A stretch of DNA of 33,815 bases, taken from contig JAGWUH010000038.1 of the NCBI GenBank assembly GCA_028868535.1, positions 1-33,815 on the forward strand. The letters run 5' to 3'. Origin of the DNA: Sphingomonadales bacterium. Its GTDB lineage: Bacteria > Pseudomonadota > Alphaproteobacteria > Sphingomonadales > Sphingomonadaceae. Shown here one piece after another: positions 1-8,530 of the stretch; position 1 is the stretch's first letter; each line of letters starts with the position of its first letter. The notes under the pieces were generated by a model. That model was not told the DNA's origin. It did not search any database and worked only from the letters and a program-made list of their open reading frames with translations. The translations under genes were made by a program, and so were the position numbers.

Positions 1-3
1 CGC

Positions 4-88
4 GCGGACGTGGCGGAATGGTAGACGCAGGGGACTTAAAATCCCTTGGGCATGGCCCGTGCGGGTTCGAGTCCCGCCGTCCGTACCA
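4..88 (+). tRNA. tRNA-Leu (anticodon UAA)
   Basis: A complete cloverleaf can be folded. The acceptor arm at 4-10 pairs with 78-84, with a G-U at the first pair. The discriminator A is at 85 and an encoded CCA at 86-88. The anticodon stem 30-34/42-46 closes a seven-base loop whose anticodon TAA is at 37-39, so it reads UUA and UUG leucine codons. The T arm carries the usual GGTTCGAGTCC core at 64-74. The 85-nt length and a long variable arm (about 47-60) fit a class II leucine tRNA. Its promoter lies off the left edge. Confidence 0.96.
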
Positions 89-128
89 GCGGCTCCCGCG
101 CCGGCCGGCGCCGGTTGTTTCGGGCGGG

Positions 129-722
129 CTATTTCGGGTTCGCCGCCAGCCGGTTGAGATGCTGGATCAGCGCCGGCGCGCCGCCCTTGGCGACCACCGC
201 GGCAAAATCGGAGCGGCGCGTCGCCAGCTGGCTGATCGCGTTGCGGTAATAGACATCGATGATCTTCCACTGCCCGCCCGACTGGCGCAGCCGGTAGTTC
301 AGCACCTCCGGCGTGTCGCCCGGCCCGCCCAGCGTGGTGCGCACCAGCTTGTCGATGCCGCGCGTCTCGACCTGCGGCACCACGTTGAAGCGCTCGCCGC
401 CATAGGCGTCGAAGTTCTTCGCATACTGCGCGACGGTCAGCGCGCGGAACGCCGACACCAGCGTCTGCTGGTCGGACGCGGAAAAGCTGTTCCAGGCCGG
501 GCCCACCGAAAGCCGCGTCATCAGCGGGATGTCGAAGGCGCGGTCGATCACCGGGCCGATCTGGCGGGCGCGCCCGGCCAGCCCGGCCCCGCTGCCGGCG
601 CGCATGATTCCCAGCAGCCCGTTGTCGAGCAGATGGACGGTATCGAGCGCCGGGTCCGCCGCCTGCGCGTGGACCGCAGCCGGCGCGGCCAGCGCCGCAG
701 CGAGGAATAGGACGTGCTTCAT
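129..722 (-). CDS. hpnM: MlaC/Ttg2D-like hopanoid-associated periplasmic protein HpnM
   Basis: The 197-residue protein has a Sec signal peptide (MKHVLFLAAALAAPAAVHAQA) followed by an MlaC/Ttg2-type fold. The diagnostic C-terminal part has the pattern WKIIDVYYRNAISQLATRRSDF, where MlaC proteins have a D-V-x-x-x-G/A-I-S-x-x-x-T-x-R-S-x-F motif. MlaC proteins carry phospholipid across the periplasm; HpnM is the version found with hopanoid genes. I prefer HpnM to plain MlaC because hpnH is the divergent neighbour. The start at 722 is preceded by a GAAAGG ribosome site and opens directly into the signal peptide, so an 18-residue upstream extension was rejected. The family is secure; the hopanoid role is inferred from context, and cargo binding has to be tested. 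Confidence 0.82.
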   Translation of the reverse strand: MKHVLFLAAALAAPAAVHAQAADPALDTVHLLDNGLLGIMRAGSGAGLAGRARQIGPVIDRAFDIPLMTRLSVGPAWNSFSASDQQTLVSAFRALTVAQYAKNFDAYGGERFNVVPQVETRGIDKLVRTTLGGPGDTPEVLNYRLRQSGGQWKIIDVYYRNAISQLATRRSDFAAVVAKGGAPALIQHLNRLAANPK

Positions 723-873
723 CGAATGCCTTTCGGGTTTGCGTTGCCTCATAGGATCTTGCCGCTGTCGGGGCAATGAACGGAGCGTTGTGGCGGTTGC
801 AGGGAAAATGGTCTAAGGGCGTCGCACTGAGACCGCGCCGAGCCAAACAGGCCGTCGCATCGGGGAGCATTCA

Positions 874-2019
874 ATGGCCATTCCGTTCTCGACCGCGCTG
901 CGCATCGGCGGCCACGCGATCGTCAATCACCTCAAGGGCGGCAAGTACCCGCTGGTGCTGATGCTGGAGCCCCTGCTGCGCTGCAACCTCGCCTGCAAGG
1001 GCTGCGGCAAGATCGACTACCCCGACGCGATCCTCAACCGGCGCCTCTCGTTCGAGCAGTGCATGGCCGCGATCGATGAGTGCGGCGCCCCCGCCGTCTC
1101 GATCGCCGGTGGCGAGCCGCTGCTGCACAAGGACATGCCCCGCATCGTCGAGGGCTACCTGAAGAAGAAGAAGTTCGTCATCCTCTGCACCAACGCGCTG
1201 TTGCTCAAGAAGAAGATCGACGACTACAAGCCGCATCCCTCGTTCACCTGGTCGATCCACCTCGATGGCGACAAGCAGATGCACGACAAGGCGGTGGACC
1301 AGGACGGCGTCTACGACACCGCGGTGGAGGCGATCCACCTCGCCAAGGCGCGCGGCTTCCGCGTCCAGATCAACTGCACCGTGTTCAACGATGCCGATCC
1401 CGCCCGGCTCGCCAGCTTCCTCGACCACATGGCCAGCCTCGGCGTCGAGACGACGATCTCCCCCGGCTACGCCTATGAGCGCGCCGCCGACCAGGAGCAC
1501 TTCCTCAACCGCGAACGCACCCGCAACCTGTTCCGCGACGTGCTGCGCCGGGGCAACGGCGGCAAGGCCTGGAAGTTCACCAACAGCCCGCTGTTCCTCG
1601 ACTTCCTCGCCGGCAACCGCACGTACGAATGCACGCCCTGGTCGATGCCGCTCTACTCGGTGTTCGGCTGGCAAAAGCCCTGCTACCTCGTCGGCGAAGG
1701 CTACGTGCAGTCCTTCGCCGAACTGATGGAAGGCACCGACTGGGACCAGTACGGCGTCGGCAAGTACGAGAAGTGCTCGAACTGCATGGTTCACTGCGGG
1801 TTCGAGGGCACCGCCGCCCGGGAAGGCCTGCAGCGCCCGCTGGAATTCATCAAGGTGGCGATGAAGGGCATCCGCACAGACGGCCCGATGGCGCCCGACA
1901 TCGACCTGTCCCACGCCCGCCAGGCCGAGGACGTCCACGCGCAGCAGGTCGAGGCCGAGATGGAGCGGATCAAGATCGAGGACCCGGAAGCCTACCGGCG
2001 CGGCACCCGCGCCGCCTGA
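874..2019 (+). CDS. hpnH: Adenosylhopane synthase, radical SAM protein HpnH
   Basis: This 381-residue radical SAM enzyme matches HpnH, which adds the 5'-deoxyadenosyl group of SAM to diploptene. That is the first step in making extended C35 hopanoids. The cluster motif is visible as CNLACKGC (C-x3-C-x2-C) near residue 37, and SIAGGEPLLH supplies the GGE SAM-binding motif. A C-terminal cysteine-rich segment (CTPW, KPCYLV, CSNCMVHCGF) is typical of HpnH. The start at 874 has a GGGAG ribosome site seven bases upstream. The gene is divergent from hpnM across 151 bp and converges on the nuclease gene with nine bases between stops. Squalene-hopene cyclase and the remaining hpn genes are not in this window. 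Confidence 0.95.
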   Translation: MAIPFSTALRIGGHAIVNHLKGGKYPLVLMLEPLLRCNLACKGCGKIDYPDAILNRRLSFEQCMAAIDECGAPAVSIAGGEPLLHKDMPRIVEGYLKKKKFVILCTNALLLKKKIDDYKPHPSFTWSIHLDGDKQMHDKAVDQDGVYDTAVEAIHLAKARGFRVQINCTVFNDADPARLASFLDHMASLGVETTISPGYAYERAADQEHFLNRERTRNLFRDVLRRGNGGKAWKFTNSPLFLDFLAGNRTYECTPWSMPLYSVFGWQKPCYLVGEGYVQSFAELMEGTDWDQYGVGKYEKCSNCMVHCGFEGTAAREGLQRPLEFIKVAMKGIRTDGPMAPDIDLSHARQAEDVHAQQVEAEMERIKIEDPEAYRRGTRAA

Positions 2020-2028
2020 CCGTCCGGG

Positions 2029-2943
2029 TCAGCCGGCCAGCGTCTCGTCCAGCAGCTTCGCCAGCCGCAGCCCGGCCTGCTGCAGGCGCTGCGCCGCCAA
2101 AGGCGCCGCCGCCTGCGCGGTCGCCTCGTCGATCGTCAGCTCGGGCTTGAGCGGCCCGTCGCAGGGATCGCGGCCATAGGCGCCGGTATAGACGATCGCG
2201 CGCGCCGCCTCCCAGCTTTCCTTCAGCCAGTCGGCCGGGGTGCCGGTGGCGATCCGCGCGCGGTCGGCGGCGGCATAGCGGCGCACCAGCCCGGGGTTCG
2301 CCGCCAGCGCCCGCTCGGCCATCCACTTGTCCCAGAACCAGTGCAGCGTCGGCGGCTTCGGCGTGGCGTTGACCACCTTGGGCTGGTTGCTGGTCGGCAG
2401 GATGTACGGTTCGGGCTTGCCGTTGATCACCGTCTCCCGGTTGCCGCCGGCATCGTGGTCGAACTCCGCGCCGTGCAGCGGCTGGTGGATGTCGCCGACG
2501 AAGTGGACGAGGAACGCCAGCGCCTCCAGCCGCTGCACCCTCGGCAGGCTCGCGTCGGCCAGGATGCGGCGGTTGCGCTCGATCTGCGCGGTCACGCAAT
2601 TGCCGTCGGCACAGTTGGCCTTGATGTCGAACGCGGCGCAGACGTTCATGTCCTGGAAGTGCCACGGGAACGTGTAGCCCCACCGCCACGCGTCGACGCG
2701 CAGGCAATCGGGCCAGCTCGACGCCTCCTTCAGCGAACGGACGCGGCAGTCCCTGGTGCCCAGCTGCGGATCGGCCTTGACCAGGTCGCGGATCCGCGCC
2801 GCCGTCGCCGGGCGGATGTTGGCCGTGGCGATGGCGGCGATGGCATCGTGACCGGCACCGCCCCAGGCCAGCGCCGGCTGCGCCGCGACCAGCGTCAGCA
2901 GCGCCAGCACGGCGCGCCACGCCCCCCTTGCAGAGCCGATCAT
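2029..2943 (-). CDS. Secreted S1/P1 family nuclease
   Basis: The 304-residue product is an S1/P1-type zinc nuclease, a family that cleaves single-stranded DNA and RNA and can act as a 3'-nucleotidase. A signal peptide ends at ALA (residue 26), leaving a mature N-terminus of W-G-x-x-G-H. That terminal tryptophan and following histidine are metal ligands in this family. Further ligand motifs are KEASSWPD, TFPWHFQDMN, HFVGDIHQPLHGAEFDHDAGG and TLHWFWDKW, so the three-zinc site looks complete. The ATG overlaps the stop of the upstream glutathione transferase gene in an ATGA, implying translational coupling. Secretion to the periplasm or outside suggests phosphate or nucleotide scavenging, which is an inference. 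Confidence 0.92.
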   Translation of the reverse strand: MIGSARGAWRAVLALLTLVAAQPALAWGGAGHDAIAAIATANIRPATAARIRDLVKADPQLGTRDCRVRSLKEASSWPDCLRVDAWRWGYTFPWHFQDMNVCAAFDIKANCADGNCVTAQIERNRRILADASLPRVQRLEALAFLVHFVGDIHQPLHGAEFDHDAGGNRETVINGKPEPYILPTSNQPKVVNATPKPPTLHWFWDKWMAERALAANPGLVRRYAAADRARIATGTPADWLKESWEAARAIVYTGAYGRDPCDGPLKPELTIDEATAQAAAPLAAQRLQQAGLRLAKLLDETLAG

Positions 2944-3602
2944 CGCGGCTGCACCTCGAACGCCGGCACCGACCATGGCTCGGCCTCGGCCAGCTCCAGC
3001 CAGTTCTGCATCCAGTCGTGCTCCCACAGCGCTTCCATGTAAGCCATCGCAAACCCCGGCACCGGCACGCCATAGGTGATGAACCGCCCGACCACCGGCG
3101 CCCAGGCGATGTCGGCGGCGGAGAAGGAGCCGAACAGGTAGGGTCCGCCGCCGCCGTGCCGCGCCCGCGCCTGCGCCCACAGCGTCAGGATGCGCACGAC
3201 GTCGCCGCGCGCCGCATCGGACAGGACGTGTCCGTCGATCCGCGCCCGCAGGTTCATCGGGCACTCGCCGCGCAGCGCCGGGAAGCCCGCATGCATTTCC
3301 GCCACCATGGCCCGCGCCATGCCCCGCGCCGCGTCGTCGCGCGGCCAGAACCGGTCGCGCCCGACCTTGTCGGCCAGGTATTCGAGGATCGCCAGCGAAT
3401 CCCACACCACCGCCGCGCCGTCCCACAGCACCGGCACCTTGCCGCCCGCCGGCGCGAGATCCTCGGCGCGGCGCCGCTCGTCCCACGCCGGCCCATAGAG
3501 CGGCAGCACCTCGAGATCGAACGGCAGCCCGGACTGCCGGCAGGCCAGCCACGCGCGCAGCGACCAGCTGGAGAAATTGCGGTTGCCGATGATGAGCTTC
3601 AT
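2940..3602 (-). CDS. Glutathione S-transferase family protein
   Basis: The 220-residue cytosolic protein has the two-domain GST layout. The N-terminal thioredoxin-like domain (about 1-78) begins MKLIIGNRNFSSWSLRAWLA. A serine lies where serine-type GSTs activate glutathione, and no cysteine is at that site. GKVPVLWDGAAVVWDSLAILEYLAD holds the cis-proline and the glutathione gamma-glutamyl-binding E/D-S signature. The rest is the all-helical domain, with FSAADIAWAPV as the conserved folding motif. It is the first gene of a coupled pair with the nuclease (ATGA overlap). The start at 3602 has only a weak AGG ribosome site. The substrate cannot be told from sequence. Confidence 0.9.
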   Translation of the reverse strand: MKLIIGNRNFSSWSLRAWLACRQSGLPFDLEVLPLYGPAWDERRRAEDLAPAGGKVPVLWDGAAVVWDSLAILEYLADKVGRDRFWPRDDAARGMARAMVAEMHAGFPALRGECPMNLRARIDGHVLSDAARGDVVRILTLWAQARARHGGGGPYLFGSFSAADIAWAPVVGRFITYGVPVPGFAMAYMEALWEHDWMQNWLELAEAEPWSVPAFEVQPR

Positions 3603-3816
3603 GCGTGGGACCTGAACTGCGGCTGCGGAAGGGTGTTAGAACATAGCAGCGATGAACGGGAGCCGATTCTTGCCCCGCCCGGCGGTCGTGTAATCGATAA
3701 CACCGGGTAACCCGCCGCTGGGGGAGATTGCGCAGGCCCGACCCACGGCTTTGGCAACGCCGCTGCTCTAGACCCGTGATCCTGCAGGCTGGCGACCGGC
3801 CTGGGTTGGGGCATGT

Positions 3817-5997
3817 ATGGAAAAGGTTCCGGTTCCATCGCTGGCGCGGCGGCACAGCGGTATCTTCCGTCCGATGCACTTCGTGGCGCTGGCCGCGATC
3901 GCGCTGCTGGCGCTGACCGGAACCGTGCTCACCACGCAGGTCGATCGCTCCGACCGCCTGCGCGAGGAGCGCATGGTGGAAGCCGGCTTTTCGCAGCGGA
4001 TCGACGAAATCGCCGCCGCCGTCGTCCCCCAGGTCGATTGGGACGATGCCGTCGTCCACGTCGGCAACCGCTTCGATCCCGCCTGGATCGATCGCAACCT
4101 CGCCACCTACCTCCACGCCCTCAACGGCGTCACCGGCGTCTTCGTGCTCGATGGCGAGGAGCGCGTCACCTATGCCGCCGGCAACGGCAAGCGCACCGCC
4201 CCGGACGCCTTCACGCCGTACGCCGCCAGCGTCCGCGCGCAACTGCCGGCGATTCGCGCCGCCGAAGCCGCGCGCCCGCGCTTCGCCCCGCGCGCCAGCG
4301 GCATCGTCGCCGAACCGATCCAGTCCCGCACGATCACCTATGCCGCCGGCCGGCTCGACGTCGTCGTGGTCTCGCTCGTCCAGCCCGACTTCGGCACCGC
4401 GCTGCCGCGCCGGACCCCGGCGCCCGTGGTGGTGACCGTGGTGCCGTTCGACGATGTCGCCGTCGCCCGCTTCGCCGCGCGCTACGAGCTCGACGACGTC
4501 CACCTGTCGCCGCGCGCGATCGTCGAGCGCGGCTGGGCGCAGGCGCCGCTGCGCGACCAGTCCGGCCGCCCGATCGCCTGGCTGGTCTGGCGCGATCGCG
4601 CGCCCGGGCAATCGCTGATGTTCCGGCTGCTGACCCCGCTGCTGTGCCTGCTGACCGTGCTCGGCATGATCTCCGACATGTTCTACCGGCGCAGCGCCGC
4701 GATCGCCAGCGACCTCATCGCCAGCGAGGCGCGCGCGCGCCACCTCGCCTATCACGATACGCTGACCCAGCTCCCCAACCGCGCGATGATGTTCGAGCGG
4801 CTGCGCCGGGCGCTGTCCTCGGCGCGCCGCCGGGGCACGATGCTGGCCGTCCATTGCCTCGATCTCGACCGCTTCAAGGAGATCAACGACGCGCTCGGCC
4901 ACCAGGCCGGGGACGAGCTGATCGGCAAGGTCGCCGATATCCTCGGTCGCCTGTGCCGCGACACCGACACCGTCGCCCGGCTCGGCGGCGACGAGTTCGT
5001 CGTCATCCAGCCCGACACCACCGCGGTCGGCTCGGCGCAACTGGCGGACCGCATCCTCCAGGCCCTGCGCCGGCCGATCGCGCTCGATTTCGGCCCGGTC
5101 GAGATCAGCGTGTCGATCGGCACGACGCTGGTCGGCGAAGGCGAGATCGATCCCAACGAGGTCCTCCGCCAGGCCGACCTGGCGCTGCACGACGCCAAGG
5201 AAAAGGGCCGCGATCGCATCACCTTCTTCGAGCCGGAAATGGACGCGGCGATGAAGATGCGCCGCGAGCTCGAAGTGGAGCTGCGCAAGGCCCTGCAGGA
5301 CCAGGCGCTGGAAATGGTCTACCAGCCGCAAAGCGACCAGCGCGGCACGATCACCGGGCTCGAATCGCTGGTACGGTGGCCGCATCCCCGGCGCGGGCTG
5401 GTGCCCCCGGCGATGTTCGTCCCCCTCGCCGAGGAAAGCGGGCTGATCTACGACCTCGGCGAATTCGTCTTCCGCCGCGTCTTCGAGGAGACGCGCGGCT
5501 GGCAGAAGAAGGTGGCGATCAACGTCTCGGCGCTGCAGCTGCGCTCGCCCGAATTCATGTCGATGCTGTCGCGGCTCGTCGCCGAATTCCGCGTCGATCC
5601 GGCACGCTACGAGATCGAGATCACCGAGACCGCGCTGCTCGGCGACGATGGCGTGACGCGCGGCAACATCGACCTGCTCAAGCAGCAGGGCTTCACCATC
5701 GCGCTCGACGATTTCGGCACCGGCTATTCCAGCCTGTCGACGCTGCAGCGCTTCAAGGTCGACAAGATCAAGATCGACCGCTCGTTCGTGCGCAACCTCG
5801 AAGTCGATGCCGAAGCCGATGCGCTGGTCGACGCGATCGTCCACCTCGGCCAGGCGCTCGACCTCAAGGTCATCGCCGAGGGCGTGGAAACGGAAAACCA
5901 GCGGGCCCGCCTGGTCTCGTGCGGCTGCACCATTTTCCAGGGCTACCTGATCAGCCGCCCGATCGCGATGCGCGACGCCGCCCTGATCGCCGCCTGA
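3817..5997 (+). CDS. Membrane CHASE4-GGDEF-EAL cyclic-di-GMP protein
   Basis: The 726-residue protein has a transmembrane segment at about 21-40, a periplasmic CHASE4-like sensor at about 45-260 and a second transmembrane segment at 266-285. The cytoplasmic GGDEF domain has an intact GGDEF at 390-394. An RDTD inhibitory I-site (RxxD) at 381-384 sits exactly five residues before it. The EAL domain keeps its catalytic set: E516 (written ESL rather than EAL), N569, EITET at 601-605, DDFGTGYSSL at 631-640, K652, AEGVET at 687-692 and Q708. Synthesis and hydrolysis of cyclic-di-GMP are therefore both possible on paper. The start at 3817 leaves a 20-residue basic N-terminus; the in-frame ATG at residue 20 is an alternative. 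It is monocistronic, converging on the FkbH-like gene with seven bases between stops. Confidence 0.94.
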   Translation: MEKVPVPSLARRHSGIFRPMHFVALAAIALLALTGTVLTTQVDRSDRLREERMVEAGFSQRIDEIAAAVVPQVDWDDAVVHVGNRFDPAWIDRNLATYLHALNGVTGVFVLDGEERVTYAAGNGKRTAPDAFTPYAASVRAQLPAIRAAEAARPRFAPRASGIVAEPIQSRTITYAAGRLDVVVVSLVQPDFGTALPRRTPAPVVVTVVPFDDVAVARFAARYELDDVHLSPRAIVERGWAQAPLRDQSGRPIAWLVWRDRAPGQSLMFRLLTPLLCLLTVLGMISDMFYRRSAAIASDLIASEARARHLAYHDTLTQLPNRAMMFERLRRALSSARRRGTMLAVHCLDLDRFKEINDALGHQAGDELIGKVADILGRLCRDTDTVARLGGDEFVVIQPDTTAVGSAQLADRILQALRRPIALDFGPVEISVSIGTTLVGEGEIDPNEVLRQADLALHDAKEKGRDRITFFEPEMDAAMKMRRELEVELRKALQDQALEMVYQPQSDQRGTITGLESLVRWPHPRRGLVPPAMFVPLAEESGLIYDLGEFVFRRVFEETRGWQKKVAINVSALQLRSPEFMSMLSRLVAEFRVDPARYEIEITETALLGDDGVTRGNIDLLKQQGFTIALDDFGTGYSSLSTLQRFKVDKIKIDRSFVRNLEVDAEADALVDAIVHLGQALDLKVIAEGVETENQRARLVSCGCTIFQGYLISRPIAMRDAALIAA

Positions 5998-6004
5998 GGA
6001 CGCC

Positions 6005-7507
6005 TCAGGCCGCCGCCAGCCAGCGGTCGACTTCCCCGGCCAGCCGCCGCAGGAAGCGGGCATGGTAGTGGCTGACGTCGGTCATGTCGTCGGCACGCGC
6101 GAACCCGGTCATGTCGAACAGGTCGATGCCGGGATGGCGCGCCGCCAGCGCGCGCCAGACCCGGTTGAAGCGGATCGTGCGGTCGCGGGTATGCCCCATG
6201 TGCGGGCGATAGCGTTCCTCGGCGGCGTCCTCGACCGGCAGCAGCACCAGCAGCCGCGCGCCGTTGTCGTTGACGTGCGCGCAAAGCAGGTCGGCACAGG
6301 CCTCGTAGAGGCCATCGTCGATCAGGTCGGCCAGTTCGGGCCAACGCGGGTCGGAATAGTCGATGCCGGCGCCATAGACCATGCGCGGCGCCAGCCGCAG
6401 GTCCTCGCCGCTGTTCGGGATCACGTGGCGCAGCGCGAACAGCCGCGGCGCGTTGTCGAAATCGATGCGGTCGCGATGCGCGCTGAAATGGGCGATGCCG
6501 CCCGACTGGCAATCGAACATCACCCGCACGTCGCGCGGTCCGGCGGCGGCGGGGTTGAGCCGGGCGATCAGCCGCTCGCGAACCGCGGGTTCGTGGAACG
6601 ACTGGTCGTGGACCCAGGGCGCCGGCGTCGCCGCGACCCGCCCGGCCAGGACCGAGAGGTCGCAGTCGGGCCACTTCTCCAGCACCCTGGCGAGCGCGTA
6701 CTGCTCGATCCCCATGTGCATGATCCGGCACGAGAACGCGAAGTGGATCAGCCGCTTCGCCTTGCGATCGACCTGCACGAAGCCGACCAGGCCATAGTCG
6801 CCATAACGGTCCCAGGCGAAGATCGACCAGGAATCGTGCGCGACGACGTCGACGATCGCGGTGGTCAGCGCCGCTGGCTCGAAGCGGGTGCCGGTGTAGT
6901 TGAGCTGGTTGGCGCGATTGACCAGCTCGGCAATGCGCTCGACGAAGTCGAGGTTGTCCATCAGGAACGGTGCCGTCGCCTGGATGTTGCAGGCGTGGAG
7001 GAAATCCTCGTTGCTGCCGCCGCCGGCGGCACGGTCGGCGGCTTTCGCCTCGAGCTGGCGGTACTCGGCAAGCCGGCTGCGACCGTTCGCGGGCAGCCCG
7101 GCCAGCAGCGCGGCGAGCGTGTCGTCGGCGTCGGCGGCGCGCGCGTCGAGGACGTGGAGATCGGGCAGCAGGTGCCGCGCCCCGGCAAGGTTGTGCGGGT
7201 TGTCGTCGACGAACAGCACGTTGGCCGGGCGCAACTGCATGTCGTCGATGATCGCACGGATCGCCTCGGGCTTGGGCGCGAAGGCGATCCGCGGGAACAC
7301 GAACTGGTCCCACAGCCCCAGCGCCTCCAGCCGCGCGCGCGCGGCGGCGGGATCGTTGTTCGAGCAGATCGACGAGACCACGCCCTTCGCGTTGAACGCG
7401 CGGACCAGTTCGGCCCGGCGCTGGTCGGGGACGACGTCGTCGCCATCGGCCAGCGCGCCGCGCCACAGCGTGTCGTCGAGGTCCCAGATGACCAGCTTGA
7501 GCTGCAT
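6005..7507 (-). CDS. FkbH-like HAD/GNAT protein with extra C-terminal domain
   Basis: The 500-residue protein opens with a HAD-IIIC domain (about 1-130). Nucleophile motif WDLDDTLW gives D9 and D11, followed by SNND at 49-52, K79 and VLFVDDNPHN at 99-106. A GNAT-like domain follows, with NQLNYTGTRF near 200, DRYGDYGLVGF near 233 and SCRIMHMGIE with C260. FkbH enzymes dephosphorylate 1,3-bisphosphoglycerate and pass the glyceryl group through a cysteine to an acyl carrier; the SCR cysteine is kept here. Residues about 326-500 are an additional domain ending in DMTDVSHYH, whose DxxH (D477, H480) resembles the last block of SGNH hydrolases. No acyl carrier protein or polyketide gene is nearby. 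It lies one base downstream of the PhyH gene. The family is well supported; substrate and acceptor are unknown. Confidence 0.85.
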   Translation of the reverse strand: MQLKLVIWDLDDTLWRGALADGDDVVPDQRRAELVRAFNAKGVVSSICSNNDPAAARARLEALGLWDQFVFPRIAFAPKPEAIRAIIDDMQLRPANVLFVDDNPHNLAGARHLLPDLHVLDARAADADDTLAALLAGLPANGRSRLAEYRQLEAKAADRAAGGGSNEDFLHACNIQATAPFLMDNLDFVERIAELVNRANQLNYTGTRFEPAALTTAIVDVVAHDSWSIFAWDRYGDYGLVGFVQVDRKAKRLIHFAFSCRIMHMGIEQYALARVLEKWPDCDLSVLAGRVAATPAPWVHDQSFHEPAVRERLIARLNPAAAGPRDVRVMFDCQSGGIAHFSAHRDRIDFDNAPRLFALRHVIPNSGEDLRLAPRMVYGAGIDYSDPRWPELADLIDDGLYEACADLLCAHVNDNGARLLVLLPVEDAAEERYRPHMGHTRDRTIRFNRVWRALAARHPGIDLFDMTGFARADDMTDVSHYHARFLRRLAGEVDRWLAAA

Positions 7508-7508
7508 G

Positions 7509-8516
7509 TCAGGCCACCAGGTGGCGGAAGAAGCGGCGATGCGCGCCGACGACGTCCTTCACGTCCTCGGGCTGGTCGGCGAACCGCACCGGCACGATCG
7601 ATGGCGTGCGGTGCGACGGCCCCAGCGACACCAGCAGCGACAGCAGCGCGCGGCGGCGCTGCGGCGTGACCCCCTTGTGCACGGCCATGGTGTTGACGAA
7701 GTACATGTCGCCCGGCTCCGCGCCGACGATGCCGGCGCCATAGCGCGCCTGCAGCGGGGCGATGTCGTCGTCGCTGAAGCGGCGCACCTCGCGGCATTCG
7801 GGCGCGCGGGAGCTGCCGGGGATCAGCGCGGTGGGGCCATCCTCGATCCCCGCGATCGGGTTCAGCGGCACGAAGCAGCGGATGAAGTTCAGCGGCTCGG
7901 CGCTGTCGCGATGCCAGTTCTGGTTCTGGTAGTTCGACGCGGCCGGGTTGCTGATCCACGCCCAGGCCCAGGTCAGCGCGGCGGCGGGGCCCAGCACCTC
8001 GTGGCAGAACGCGATGAAGCCCGGGTTGGCGCAGATGCGCAGGAAGCTGGCGCTGCCGTGCAGCGCGCGCGCCTCCATGTAGAGCAGCGGGTGATCCGAA
8101 AGCTCGGGCGGGCCGTGGTGCGCGAAATCGGGCTGGTAGGGGTCGTGGTAATGGCCGGCGGCGAAGATCTCGTCGCGCAGTGCCGCCACCAGCGACACCG
8201 GCACCATGCCCTGCCCGACGGCGTAGTCCAGGTCGCGGAACTTCTGCGCCCGCTCGGTCAGCGGGCCGGGACGGTGCAGCGGCTGCAGCAGGCGCTGCTC
8301 GATGCGGCCGGCCCGGTCGAGCCAGTCGAGCGCGTTCGAGCGGCGGCGGACGCCGTGGATGTAGTTGTGCGCGATGTTCACCCGCGCGAGGTGGCGCAGC
8401 CGCGCCCAGGCGCCGTCGCGGCGCGAACCCTCGCCGACCTGCGCGAGGTAGGAATGGACCCCCGCCTCGGGTTCATGGCCGAGACCGACCACGCCCACTT
8501 GCCCCCATTGCGCCAT
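7509..8516 (-). CDS. PhyH-type Fe(II)/2-oxoglutarate dioxygenase
   Basis: The 335-residue protein fits the phytanoyl-CoA dioxygenase (PhyH) superfamily of non-haem iron oxygenases. The iron triad is visible as H202-x-D204 in NQNWHRDSAEP and H280 in NTMAVHKG. An arginine nine residues later (R289 in PQRRRALL) is placed to bind 2-oxoglutarate. EPGDMYFVNTMAVHKG is the usual strand before the distal histidine. The first 90 residues are not recognisable and may be specific to this clade. AAGGAG lies seven bases before the ATG, a good ribosome site. The stop is one base from the start of the FkbH-like gene, so the two surely share a transcript. The substrate cannot be assigned; a carrier-bound acyl group or a glycan substituent is possible. 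Confidence 0.85.
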   Translation of the reverse strand: MAQWGQVGVVGLGHEPEAGVHSYLAQVGEGSRRDGAWARLRHLARVNIAHNYIHGVRRRSNALDWLDRAGRIEQRLLQPLHRPGPLTERAQKFRDLDYAVGQGMVPVSLVAALRDEIFAAGHYHDPYQPDFAHHGPPELSDHPLLYMEARALHGSASFLRICANPGFIAFCHEVLGPAAALTWAWAWISNPAASNYQNQNWHRDSAEPLNFIRCFVPLNPIAGIEDGPTALIPGSSRAPECREVRRFSDDDIAPLQARYGAGIVGAEPGDMYFVNTMAVHKGVTPQRRRALLSLLVSLGPSHRTPSIVPVRFADQPEDVKDVVGAHRRFFRHLVA

Positions 8517-8530
8517 GGCGCTGCTCCTTC

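Noticed and set aside
4..88. tRNA-Leu as an integration site for a mobile element
   Set aside because: No integrase, no repeated tRNA 3' end and no change in base or codon use was seen downstream.
3704..3714. CGGGTAACCCG palindrome between the GST and GGDEF-EAL genes
   Set aside because: The arms are only five GC-rich bases and no second copy or regulator is nearby.
2029..6063. A 1344-residue open frame on the minus strand
   Set aside because: Only its last 304 codons (the nuclease) look like protein. The rest is antisense to the GST frame and the GGDEF-EAL gene, a common artefact in GC-rich DNA.
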